DNA of 64,000 nt from the NCBI GenBank assembly GCA_948567375.1, contig OX419759.1:6912744-6976743 (forward strand), written 5' to 3'. This stretch comes from Lunularia cruciata (taxonomy: Eukaryota > Streptophyta > Marchantiopsida > Lunulariales > Lunulariaceae). The notes beneath the pieces are model-generated. The model was not told the origin of the DNA and ran no database searches. It saw nothing but the letters and a program-made list of their open reading frames with translations. Position 1 is the first letter of the stretch. Each line of letters opens with the position of its first letter. This document shows positions 34,424 to 44,462 of the stretch, piece by piece. The position numbers were made by a program, and so were the translations under genes.

Positions 34424-35560
34424 AAATCATACTCCTATAAAATCTGAGGTCATCATGCAAGCTTTCTTGAAAGCTTTTTGGAATTCATCAACCACTTAAG
34501 TGGTTTATAATCAATGATGAGAGTGAAAGAGTTACCAAATAGGTAACATCAAAAATTTGCTATTGCACATACTATTGCCAAGCATTCTCCTTTATATGAA
34601 CTATAATTTTCCTCAATTGAATTGTTGGAGCAACTAAGATAGACCATAACAAACTCCTTCTCCTCATCATTTTTTTGGGTGAGCATTGCTCCAAGCTCCA
34701 ATGTACTCCATTCAATATGAACTTGCAATGGTCATCCTTTGATTGGTCTCTTAAGAATAAGGGCAGATGTCAACCTCTCCTTGAGCTCTATAAAAGCTCT
34801 CTCTTGATCATCTCCCCAACACCACTCCTATGTAAGCTTGGTCAGCTTTGTCAAGGCCTTGGCTATGGCACTAAATCCCCTAACATATCAGCCATAGAAG
34901 TTTACCAACCCAAGGTATGCTTGCACTCTGCTCACATCCGTAAGTCAAGGAATACATGCAATAGCCTCTACCTTGATTTATTAAACACCAAGTCCTCCAA
35001 GATAGATAGTGTGATCCAAATACTCAACCTACTCATGGAAGAATTTACACTTCCCAAGATGTTTTTTGAGTCCATGAGATCTCAACCTCTTAACACCTTC
35101 AACAAATTTCTCTCATTCTCCTCTACAATAGTGTTATAGATCAAAATTTCATCAATATAATACCAAGCAAAATACATTACTTTTAGGATCCTATCCATAA
35201 CCCTTTGGAACTGAGAGGAGTGTTCTTTAACCCAAATGGTAAAAACCTCCTTTGATATAATACATTCCTACCATGAAGATCAAAATCTCAAAATGTTATC
35301 TTGGATTTGTCCTCCTCCTTGATTGGCAACTGATGATATTCTACTAAAGTATTGAAGACCTTTGCATGCCCAATCGCATCAAAGATCTCCCTTGATGTAG
35401 GCATGGTATACTGATAAGCCATATTCTATTGGTTGATAGGATGGTAATATCATGCAAAAGAAGGAGGACAAAGATCTTTTTCAATGTCCACCATTAACAT
35501 AGTCATCTATGACCAACCAACCAAATACATCACCAACCCTCAGCCTAGTATCCAAAGATA
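34424..35560 (-). pseudogene. Ty3/gypsy reverse transcriptase and RNase H relic (older element)
   Basis: Read on the minus strand from 35430 down: EEDKSKITF, LPFGLKNTP (the usual LPFGLxNAP), a degraded YxDD box, SHGLKKHLGKCKFF, AYLGLVNFYG, ALTKLTK, then RNase H with YKGECLAIVCA and IIDYKPLKWLM, ending EYDF at 34424. The next residues of this gene (MIIHRPG) lie at 28799, beyond the inserted plus-strand element. Several stops interrupt it. The 5' part (gag, protease) is not recognisable to the right. Confidence 0.85.
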
Positions 35561-38137
35561 ATGCCAACACAAAATAAGTCCTCATGAGATGAATGCACAA
35601 TGTAATACTTTCCTCTCTTTTTTTGAGAACATACCGGTTATGGAACTTATGGTTTAGAGATTGTATGTAGATATTTCACTTCTAGTCTGAGCTTGTATGT
35701 TTGCTGCCCAACCATAGGTACCTTCTATTGGGTAAGGGAGTAGTGAGCAACCTAACCTATCAACATAACATGCACTCTTGGTCTACTAGTCATCACTTCA
35801 ATCATTACCAAGGAAAATACACAATATTTCTAGAAGAAAAGAACCTAAGCACAACACCCACACACCAATCTAAGCCAATTGGGCATGCAAGCATGGAGAG
35901 GATCCAAACACAAGAATTTTAGCAACAACTCTCTATGCTTTTGGTGCAAATGAGCTTCAAAGCTTCTTGCTATGCCTACAAGCTAATTCAATTTGTACTC
36001 CAAGTTGCATCCAATTTGTATTGCAAGTATGGAAATTATAAACTTTTCTTATGGAGAAATCTTTGTGAGACCTAAATGAAAAAATATTTTACTTTATAAG
36101 TCTAATTCAAATAATTTAAAAAATACAAAGCTTGTGAGATAAAAGTTCCAGCAATATAAAATAGAGCTCAATCTACTATTCCAACTCCCTTGACAAGGTC
36201 TCAAACTTGGCAAGTTCTTTTTTTTTTTAACCTTATTTTGAAATCCTAAGTAGTGCTCAAAGTTTTGATTCTTGTATAGATTTTGGCCAAATGTTACCTA
36301 CAAATGCATGTAAAGTAGTAGGAAATACTTTAAGAAGCTTCAATACTTCCACTCATGATTTCAAATTGGAGATTTTCAATTACAATTGGGCATGCCATTG
36401 CTCTACTGTGCTAACAATAAATTTTTTCATAGAGTTTTTTTTATCAACTTTCACTTTCTTTATAATTTTTAAATCGACCAAAATTTACACAATAATTGAT
36501 TATGCTTCTTTCTAAACCTAATTGATGTTTGAAATTTTAATCCAACTCTTATCTCATGAGATCAATTCCTAAGCTATGCTAACTTGTAAACTCTAGAGAC
36601 CTAGGTATCCTTGATTTAAGACTTTCAATATTCCATTTGAGTAATTTATGTGAAATTTTTACACCAAGGTGCAAGATACAAGAACCAAAAATATTTAAAA
36701 TTTGAATGAATTGATTCAAATCAAAACTTGAGAAGTGACTAAAACACTAAACTTTATCATCATCTCTTTCTCAACCCTTGATTCCCAAACCTTCAATTGA
36801 TCAAATTTGATATGAGATCTACTCAAGTAAAAAATCTTGAGTTCAACATTATCAACATTCAGTTGACTTTGTCTTAGTCTCTTGAGCACATTGATAACAC
36901 TTTGTTTACTTTGTCTTTGTCTCTTGATCACATTGACCGAACATAAAAATGTTTCACCTAGCTAGAGGTATGATCACGAGCTCATAAAAATGTTTCATAA
37001 AACTTTCGCCATCCCTAATTTGTGCATTTGGATATGAATTTGAAACGCCGGAGCTTGACCCTAGGTCAGTTGACCTATAGCTAGATCACGAGCTCTGGAT
37101 CACGTGTTATGTAACCAAATACTTGTAGAGGACCCATATAGATCATGACTTCCTCATGAAATTTAACTCCGTCAAATGGCAGCAATATGAGTCAAGGCTG
37201 ATTACACCTATGCAGATGTTAAACTAAGAAATGAAACATTCGCACAAAAGAGATCGTTTTTGCGAGAAATTCTTGTTTGACCTTCAAGAACTCATCGTGG
37301 ATCCCGAGGTTCGAGTGGCCATTGGACTGATATAACAAAGATACAGCCTGTCACCAGTTCAGGCAGCAGGTAGACTCGTCCTAACAGCCTTCTGGGCCGA
37401 AGACATGTACGGGACTAACTGGATTGAATCTGAAAATTCGAAGCGGAACGAATAATTCCAGGAGTGGTATGAGGAGCCGACGAGTGTAGGTAATCCTAGG
37501 CTAATCTAGTCAAGCAGGTGCAGACAAGTTTAGCTACATTATGCCACAATAAGCTTCGTAAGGGCGATAGAGTGCAAGCAAAAGTATTGTATCTGGCGAG
37601 TTATCTCATGCTGTGATTTTGTGGTCAATTCATGCTTTGTTCTTGCCTTTATTCAGCAGAAAGAATCATGATCAAGTAGAGGTCAAATACAATGCAGAGA
37701 TACATCGTCAAGAATTTTATTGCATGTTTAATTTTAGCAAAACGACAGTGACTGAAAAACATTTTATGCTGCTTCTAAACATTACATGCTCCCAATCCTT
37801 GGCCTGCCGCCTCTAGTCAACACTGTGGCTGAGCAATGCCATGACGTCAACATGAGCATCATCGCGTGGCAGCAAATTTGATATATCCAACGTGACAGGG
37901 AACGATCCACCTCTGAAAGAGTCCAAACTGCAATTGGTATATTAGCTTTGGGCCGCGTCAGTTCTTGCATCGCCTCCATCTTCCAAGCTTCTGAGCAACC
38001 CCTCGATCTCATAGCACTCTTTGATTGGAGTACTAGTGATCGGGGAAGTACAGTCTTGGAGACCTTGCTTCTTTCCGCTTCGGTGATTACTTGATTTCCA
38101 CTTCTGCCTTATTTTCTCAGTCATTCTAAAGGATATA
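35561..38137. other. Intergenic, no gene seen
   Basis: AT-rich, low information. 36830-36945 holds a short imperfect direct repeat ('tttgtcttNgtctcttgaNcacattga' twice). The last several hundred bases are presumably the promoter of the arabinogalactan peptide gene. No decisive TATA box was identified. Confidence 0.5.
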
Positions 38138-38338
38138 ATGGCATCCACCATGCGTTCATCTCTGGCACATTTCTTGATCGTTGCAATTTTGGCGATCTCC
38201 AGCATTGGAGTAGCTACTGCACAAGCCCCCGCACCAGTGCCAATAGACTCTGCAGCAGGTGGATTGTTGCCTGCCTCCTCCATCGTCTCCGGCTTGATCG
38301 TGGCTGTGACGACGTCCATGGCAGCCAGGTTTCTTTAA
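38138..38338 (+). CDS. Arabinogalactan peptide (short GPI-anchored AGP)
   Basis: A 66-residue secreted peptide. Residues 1-28 form a signal peptide (hydrophobic FLIVAILAISSIGVATA ending before Gln). The mature core begins QAPAPVPIDS, with Ala-Pro dipeptides of the kind hydroxylated and O-glycosylated with arabinogalactan. A small-residue Ser/Ala/Gly stretch and the C-terminal hydrophobic tail are a GPI-anchor signal. That would put a 10-15 residue glycopeptide at the outer face of the plasma membrane, as for the AG-peptides of other plants. The first ATG is followed by a second at residue 5; the upstream one is chosen because it gives the longer n-region. The gene is a single exon without neighbours on either side. 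An antisense ORF over the same bases (37942-38319) is its shadow. Confidence 0.85.
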   Translation: MASTMRSSLAHFLIVAILAISSIGVATAQAPAPVPIDSAAGGLLPASSIVSGLIVAVTTSMAARFL

Positions 38339-39734
38339 AGGCTCCTAGGTCGTTGGTGGCGTGAAAGATTAGTGTATCAGTGATCTATTCATCAGTCGAG
38401 GGGCCACAAGTGTTAAACATGGAAACAGAGTTCTTCAGGATCATGAAAAGGCTTGATTGTTACGAATTTATGACCTGAGCGTAAATGTAGAGTATCTGCA
38501 GACTAGACTTCCAAATTATTGATGACATCTCCTCGTCTCTCCGTGCTAAGGACATTACAGATTTTGAATTCGCTGAGAACTGGACAGGATGCTCCATACT
38601 TATCAGCTAATCTAATGTAGGAGGACCCGTATAGGTAAACCAGGGAACCTTGGAAAGGGCAATGGATACAGGCGTCATACCAAATCTGTAGTCGATCAAG
38701 TCCATAATGTCAATAAAAAGGGAAATTGCAGTTACCTAGTCTGCGCTTGATTACATTCCTAGCATGTTGGTCGTGACATCTCATTGAAGCTCCTCCTATT
38801 TTTCTTCGTTATCTATGCGGCTTCCGATTGATGGAACTCAATTCTTTTGACATATTCTTGTTGGTTGAACTTAGTAGAATTCATCTGCAGTCACTCGGGA
38901 GTCTCCACTTCACTGAGAACACGCATGGACGAGTAACTTTTTATCGGTACAGACACTTACTCTAAGCAATCAGTTGATTTATATATGGTCAATACGAATA
39001 GCTGAAGATCGTGGCCGGAAGGTTCAGGAAGTCAAGTGAAATGGAAAATATGTTGGGTATCGAATATTTCTGTGATCAGATATGTGCAAGTATGGAAGTC
39101 AGCATTTCTGGAAAGATGTAAAAGGTCCAAATATTCATAGACTTTCCTGCAAACAGTTTACAACTACTACGCCCAATAACCTACATTCCTTGTAGATTTA
39201 GAATGTGCATCAATTAAGCTTGCGGATTCGACATCTTACGACGGAAGATACAAATGGTGCAACTATGGTAGTCCTAACAGGCTACCTAGTACTCCCTGAA
39301 TTGCAGGTTTCAGTCGGGAACTACATACCGTACATCCTACATCATGATTCGGATGAGCAAGGTATATAGAAACAAACGTTACAAAATGTGAACATTCTGA
39401 AGTGCACAGTGTCATGCTATGATTGAATTTGCTATGCATATGTGCTTCCACTTGCAGTTGCTGGCCGACCATCTCCCGTGAGGCCGAGCCTTCAACGAAC
39501 CAAGATTCACCCATCGCTCTCGGCTTGATTTGCACTTTGAGTGTTGAGTAAATCTCCGTGGAGGTTAATCTATAGATAGACTGTTATGGTCAATCTCGGC
39601 AAGACTTGATTTTGAGAGGCAGAGCAGCTGAGAGACTATGCTGGCGACTTATAAGGAACATTTGTTTCTGTCGTATGTAGAGCCGGTTCTTATAACCTTT
39701 TCTTATTTTAACCAACAATCCAACAAATTCATGT
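38339..39734. other. Intergenic, no gene seen
   Basis: The beginning is presumably the AGP 3' untranslated region. The end (39590-39735) contains 'ctcggcaagacttgattttgagaggcag', also found near 47717 and 47969, so part of it is repeat flank. Confidence 0.5.
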
Positions 39735-40330
39735 ATTGATCTTTTATTCAAGAAGAATGGCAACCATGAAGGATGGGAAGACCCCATCAAGCCAGACAAG
39801 GGAGAGACAAAAGAGATAAAATAGAGCAAGGCCCCAATAATAACTCTACGAGAAATATGCACTACCGCACCTAAAATATCCAAGCTATTCAAATCATAAA
39901 GTCTACAAACTCCTAGAGCATCCGGAGAAGCATCACCTAGAGTGATTTTTTTCCTCCAGATTGCATCAGCCAATGCTCTTTGTAGACCAATGGACACACA
40001 TTGTCTAAAGTATATTACAAAGTATGAGAGTTAGAGTGGTACCCCTTGGCATCTAATATGATAAGCTCTCATGCACTCCCTGACAAATGTGTCAAATGTC
40101 GTGTCCATTGCTCCATATAAGTCTAAGGCTAGAGGAACAAAGAGGTGACCTTGCTGCATACCCCTATACTTGGAAGCCTTGTGTGTCGCTGCTCCACTCA
40201 AGAGTAACCACTCCCTCCAAAACTATATCATGCATAGGGTTTGTAACCACAACATCCACCACTATCACCTGATCATCTCAGACCAAGTATAAGTTTTCTC
40301 TAACATGTGTCTACTGCAAAGAATATGAAT
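39735..40330 (-). repeat. Dispersed repeat R, copy 4 (best preserved long copy)
   Basis: It contains all blocks of the family: ATGAAGGATGGGAAGACCCC, 'aagccagacaagggagagacaaaa', 'ctaccgcacctaaaatatcc', 'agagcatccggagaagcatcacctag', 'tcagccaatgctctttgtagacc' and 'attgtctaaagtatattacaaagtatg'. On the minus strand it encodes a continuous frame of 135 codons (MSIGLQRALADAIWRKKITL, DASPDALGVCRLYDLNSLDI). The same words can be recognised in the other copies. The parent gene or element is unknown to me. Confidence 0.85.
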
Positions 40331-41130
40331 GTTGCCTCCAAGCAAGGTATCCACTCTCTCATGTCATAGCAAACACTATATCCTTGATGACATCATGGGT
40401 AGTTATACTCTATCCTCCAAAAGGACATCGTGTTATATGGACTGCTATTGTATCCATTGTAGAACCACACTCACAAGTGAGTAATGAAGATGTAGATGGG
40501 TGTAACAAACCAAGGCGGAACCTCATTGCTATAGAGAAGGTGGCTTGTGCGAGTTGGAATGCCTGAATGGACTATCAAGCTAGGATCCAAGAGCTTGCAC
40601 CCTTATCTAAGCAAGAGCAAATATGTGTTCTAGTGGCCTGAGGAATGAACGAGTCAACTAAGAGAGAATGTAACATATGTTGACATTATCACTCCATGCA
40701 GAAAGATTGTAAACCTCTGGTCCAATCTGACGGTAGTGAAGCAAAGGATGGAAGGTCTTCCCATGCCTTTGGGGATAGACCATCTCTTATATGCTGTTGT
40801 TGTAGGGAAAATAATCTACTTGAACTATTGGTGCCTTTGGTAGGAGAGTTTTGTTGACTTTATGTTACAATGATTTCGGCATTTTGTTATGTTATTGTAT
40901 CTTGGGAATATCTTTCATGCCATTGTAAAGTCGGAAGTTATTGTGTGTTGCCATAAGCTTGGGGAAGTTTCAAGGGTTGAGTAAACTCAGATGTCCTTTA
41001 ATGTTTCAAGAGCTCAGAAGGTTTGAAAAATGATGCATGAGCTCGGGAGTTTCTTTGTGCTACACCAACTTAGGGCTTAAATTTATGTTACACGAGCTCA
41101 GGATTTTGTTTATGTTATTGGATTTTAGGA
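40331..41130. other. Unassigned, possible retroelement gag scrap
   Basis: A plus-strand frame continues from about 40384 with stops and includes ECNICWHYHSMQKDC (near 40675), a Cys/His spacing close to but not matching a CCHC zinc knuckle. No other retroelement domain lies nearby. The rest has no coding similarity. Confidence 0.3.
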
Positions 41131-42069
41131 GTATTTCAGTTTAGTGCCATTTGAGCAAATAAGTGTTGTGAGAGTGTTTCATTTAGTAATTTTGAGCAAA
41201 AGGCTCTAAAGAGTTTATTTGGAACACTTTGAGCAAAAGAGTTGTTTTGGGATTTTCCATGTTGAGTAGTGACAAAGTGACCTAAGAAGGTTTTTCCAGT
41301 GGATAGAGACTGAAGAAAAATGCCTTGAAAGGGTTTGGTGGTGATAGGGCCAAAGGAGGAGTGGACATATGCTTTGAGAGGCTTGCTGATTGGAGAGGTA
41401 CTTTGAAGGCTTAGGGACATGAAGGATTTTTTGCAGGAAGGCATAGAGCTTGAGATGGAGTGCAGAATTGGGGTTCTTTTTTTCTTTCAGGAGGAATGAA
41501 GAGTATGCAGGAGACTGAGGGCTGAACAGGAAGGAAATTTCACTGAGAAGTAGAGGGCTTGAGATTGAGGGAAGAAAGGGAAGGTTTTCTCTCAAAGGAG
41601 TAAAAAATAATAAAATAATAATAAAATCGTGCAAAAAACTAGTAGCTTAGATAGAGGGAAAGGACTTTGAGGAAAAAACAAGAGTTTTTGGGGAGACAAC
41701 ATGAAGAAGGCTTGAGAGGAAGAAATGTGGTTGCGAGAGAGATAGGAAGTAAAATTCCTTGAGGAAGGAGATGTTTATGGGGAGATCAAAGGGTTTTCAC
41801 AGGAGTTTCAAGTGACTAAGGAAGAAATGTGTCTTTGGGGAGGGAGTGACAGGGCCAGTGGGGTTGAAGGAAAAGGCTTTGAGTAGACAAGGACTTATGT
41901 GGGAGTGATAGAGGGGAAAATCAGTAAGGAAGATGCCTTGAGTGACCAAGAGCACTGAGAGAAGGTTCAAAGAATATCTTAGGGTTGTGACAAACCAGAG
42001 GAAGAGAGAGAAAGAAATTTCATAAGAAAGAGTGAGTGGTTGATGAGTGGCTGTTTAGGGAGGCAATTT

Positions 42070-42235
42070 TTGTAGGACAAAATGAAGTGGTTTGGTGAGT
42101 GGCAACAGGAAGGAGAAATTTTTGCAAGATAGAATGAACTGGTTTGGTGAGTGGCAATAGGACGGGGAAATTTTTGCAGGAAAGAGTGAAGTGGTTTGGT
42201 GAGTGGCAGCAAGAAGGAGAAATTTCACAGGAATG
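42070..42235 (+). repeat. 51-52-bp tandem array (three units)
   Basis: TGGTTTGGTGAGTGGCA begins at about 42088, 42139 and 42191. Each unit continues with 'acaggaaggagaaatttttgcaagatagaatgaa'. Confidence 0.85.
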
Positions 42236-42237
42236 AA

Positions 42238-43035
42238 GGCTTGACAGAGCTAGGGCAGAGAGAGAAGTTCTTGGAGGACAGAGCAGATGTGCAGGAGAGT
42301 GAGGGCTTGGTGAGACAGAGATTTTTGCAGGAATGCAGGCTTGACAGAGCTAGGGCAGAGAGAGAAAAGCTCTCAAAGGGCAGAGCAAATGTGCAAGAGA
42401 GTGAAGGCTTGGTAAGACAAAGATTTTTGCAGGAATGCAAGCTTGATAGAGCTAGGGCAGAGAGAGAAAAGCTCTCGAAGGGCAAAGCAAATGTGCATGA
42501 GAGTGAAGGCTTGGTGAGACAATAATTTTTGCAGGAACGAAGGCTTGATAGAGCTAGGGAAGAGAGAGAGAAGTTCTTGAAGGACAGAGCAGATGTGCAG
42601 TAGAGTGAGGGCTTGGTGAGACAGAGATTTTTGTAGGAATGCAGGCTTGATAGAGCTAGGGAAGAGAGAGAAAAGCTATCGAAGGGCAAAGCAAATGTGC
42701 ATGAGAGTGAAGGCTTGGTGAGACAATAATGTTTGCAGGAACGTAGGCTTGACAAAGCTACGGCAGAGAAAGAGAAGTTCTTGAAGGACAGAGCAGATGT
42801 GCAGGAGAGTGAGGGCTTGGTGAGATAGAGATTTTTGCGGGAATGCAAGCTTGACAGAGCTAGGGCAGAGAGAGAAGCTCTCAAAGGGCAGAGCAAATGT
42901 ACAAGAGAGTGAAGGCTTGGTGAGACATAGATTTTTGCAAGAATGCAAGCTTGATAGAGCTAGGGCAGAGAGAGAGAAGCTCTTGAAGTGCAGAGAAAAT
43001 GTGCATGAGAGTGAAGGCTTGGTGAGATAGGAATT
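42238..43035 (+). repeat. 102-bp tandem array (about eight units)
   Basis: GGCTTGACAGAGCTAGGGCA or a close variant recurs about every 102 bp (about 42238, 42338, 42440, 42542, 42644, 42746, 42848, 42950). Units contain 'gagagagaaaagctctcgaaggg', 'gagcaaatgtgcatgagagtg' and 'aggcttggtgagacagagatttttgcaggaatgca'. Two sub-types, 'agttcttgaaggacagag' and 'agctctcgaagggcaaag', are interspersed. 102 is a multiple of three, so both strands stay open over long distances. Confidence 0.93.
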
Positions 43036-43320
43036 TTGCAGGAAGGGATAAACTATGGCAAGAGTAAGAGAATGAGATCAGAAGGGTTTGCCTTGAACTG
43101 GGCTGTGAAGGTGTGTGAGGAGGAAAATTTTCATTTTGCTGACTGATTGTGACAAGAGGACAGAGGAAAAGGAGAAGGAATTTTGCATGAAGGGTTGAAC
43201 TATGGCAAGAGCAGGAGAGTGAGATCAGGAGGGTTTGCCTTGAATTGGATTGTGAAGGTGTGTGAGGAGGATAAAATTTTGTTTTGGTGATGGTGACAAG
43301 AGGACAAGGACTGAAGAAAG
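43030..43320 (+). repeat. Tandem duplication of about 146-175 bp
   Basis: 'aactatggcaagagNaNgagaNtgagatcaNNagggtttgccttgaa' followed by 'gtgaaggtgtgtgaggagga' occurs near 43050-43130 and again at 43197-43272. Each is followed by 'gtgacaagaggacaNNg'. Confidence 0.8.
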
Positions 43321-43708
43321 CAAGAGATTTTTGAGGGTTGCACTGGACAGTGGAGGTGTGTGTGAGAGAGAGCATTTTCAAAAGTTTGTTGGTGTCGGGT
43401 CTGTGACAAGAATTGGGACAAGGAGAGCAAAGAAGTTTTCAAAGGTTTGGCCTGGACAGGGAGTGAAGTGCTGAGAGGATTTTTTTAGGAATTAGTTCTT
43501 GGATTGTGAATTAGATGAAGGGAAATTTTTGAGAGTTGGATGGACTGGTCTGTGAGTGGAAACAGCAAGGAAGGAGTTAGGACTTTGGGAGACTAGCCTT
43601 GAAGAGTATTGCCAAATGGAAGTGAAGAAAGAGAGAAAATTCAGAAGGACTTGTCATGGCCTGTGACAGGACAAGAAGGAAAGAGGAGGGGAAATGTTCA
43701 AAATGCTT

Positions 43709-43985
43709 TGTGCAGGACTTGGAGAAGAAAGAAGGAGAATTTTTTAATGTGAAGAGCTAGTTGTTAAGACAGAATAGAAGAGGGAAATTTGGGAGTGTGC
43801 AGAGTTGTGCAGGACTAGGAGAAGAAAGAAGGAGAATTTTCAAATGTGAAGAGCTAGCTGTTGGGACAGAAGAGAAAAGGGAAATTTGGGAGTGTGCAGG
43901 GCTGTGCAGGACTTGGAGAAGAAAGAAGGAGAATTTTTGAATGTGAAGAGCTAGTTGTTGAGATAGAAGAGAAGGAGGTTGTTTC
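43709..43985 (+). repeat. 97-bp tandem array (about three units)
   Basis: GAAGAGCTAG occurs at 43751, 43848 and 43945. Units share 'gggaaatttgggagtgtgcag', 'ttgtgcaggactNggagaagaaagaaggagaattttt' and 'aatgtgaagagctagNtgtt'. Confidence 0.9.
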
Positions 43986-44436
43986 ATGAAAGTGTGAAGA
44001 CTGGACTGGAGAAATTTTGAAGTGGGTAAGTTCATCTGAAGTTGGGAAGGAGAAAAGAGTCAAAATTGGCAGCCCTAACTGAATGGAGTGAATCTGAACT
44101 ACAGAACAAGGGCATAGGAAAACAAAGAAGTTTGGAGGGTGAGTTGCCTTGAATGCGGTTGGACAGAGTGCATGCAAAGTGCACCGGCTGAGTTGATGAT
44201 CAGTTGCAACCTTAGGGCAGGCATTGTCTTGACTAGAACTATTTGACCTATCCAACCTTGTGAATTCTGTAGTTGAAATTCCTATGAATGATGAGTCTTG
44301 GAAGCGGATGTGTGTTATAAATTATGACTAACATTGAGGGAAACAACATTCTAGGAGCTCTCAGTCTAGTCCTTGTGAATGGCGTAATCAAATGATTGAG
44401 GTGCTCGGGTTTATGTTTGGTTAGATCACTCGCTGT

Positions 44437-44462
44437 CATTTATTTTATTTTATTTTATTTTA
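44437..44462 (-). repeat. (TAAAA)n tail of the LINE
   Basis: Five TTTTA units on the plus strand, i.e. TAAAA repeats on the minus strand, sit exactly at the 3' end of the minus-strand LINE relic. This is a typical simple-repeat tail of a non-LTR retrotransposon. Confidence 0.85.

Larger units (their letters stand above)
41130..44250 (+). repeat. 3-kb purine-rich tandem-repeat complex
   Basis: The plus strand is dominated by A and G, with GAGGAAG, AGAGAGAA and GGAATTTTTG words throughout. Four tandem arrays of different period are embedded (listed separately), all built from related words such as 'gagagtgagggcttgg' and 'gaaatttttgcaggaa'. There is no recognisable protein. The long minus-strand Ser/Leu-rich ORFs are a consequence of the composition and codon-multiple periods. 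Confidence 0.8.

Noticed and set aside
37942..38319. 125-codon minus-strand ORF over the AGP gene
   Set aside because: Shadow of the plus-strand AGP. The sense product has a complete signal-peptide, AP-core and GPI-signal layout, while the antisense product has none.
40660..40720. CCHC zinc knuckle (gag)
   Set aside because: CNICWHYHSMQKDC lacks His at the required position and no other gag or pol text is adjacent.
42225..42896. 223-codon minus-strand ORF, the longest unassigned one outside the NLR exons
   Set aside because: It lies wholly in the 102-bp array. Its length comes from a codon-multiple period and purine skew, and the product is a monotonous Ser/Leu/Cys repeat with no domain.
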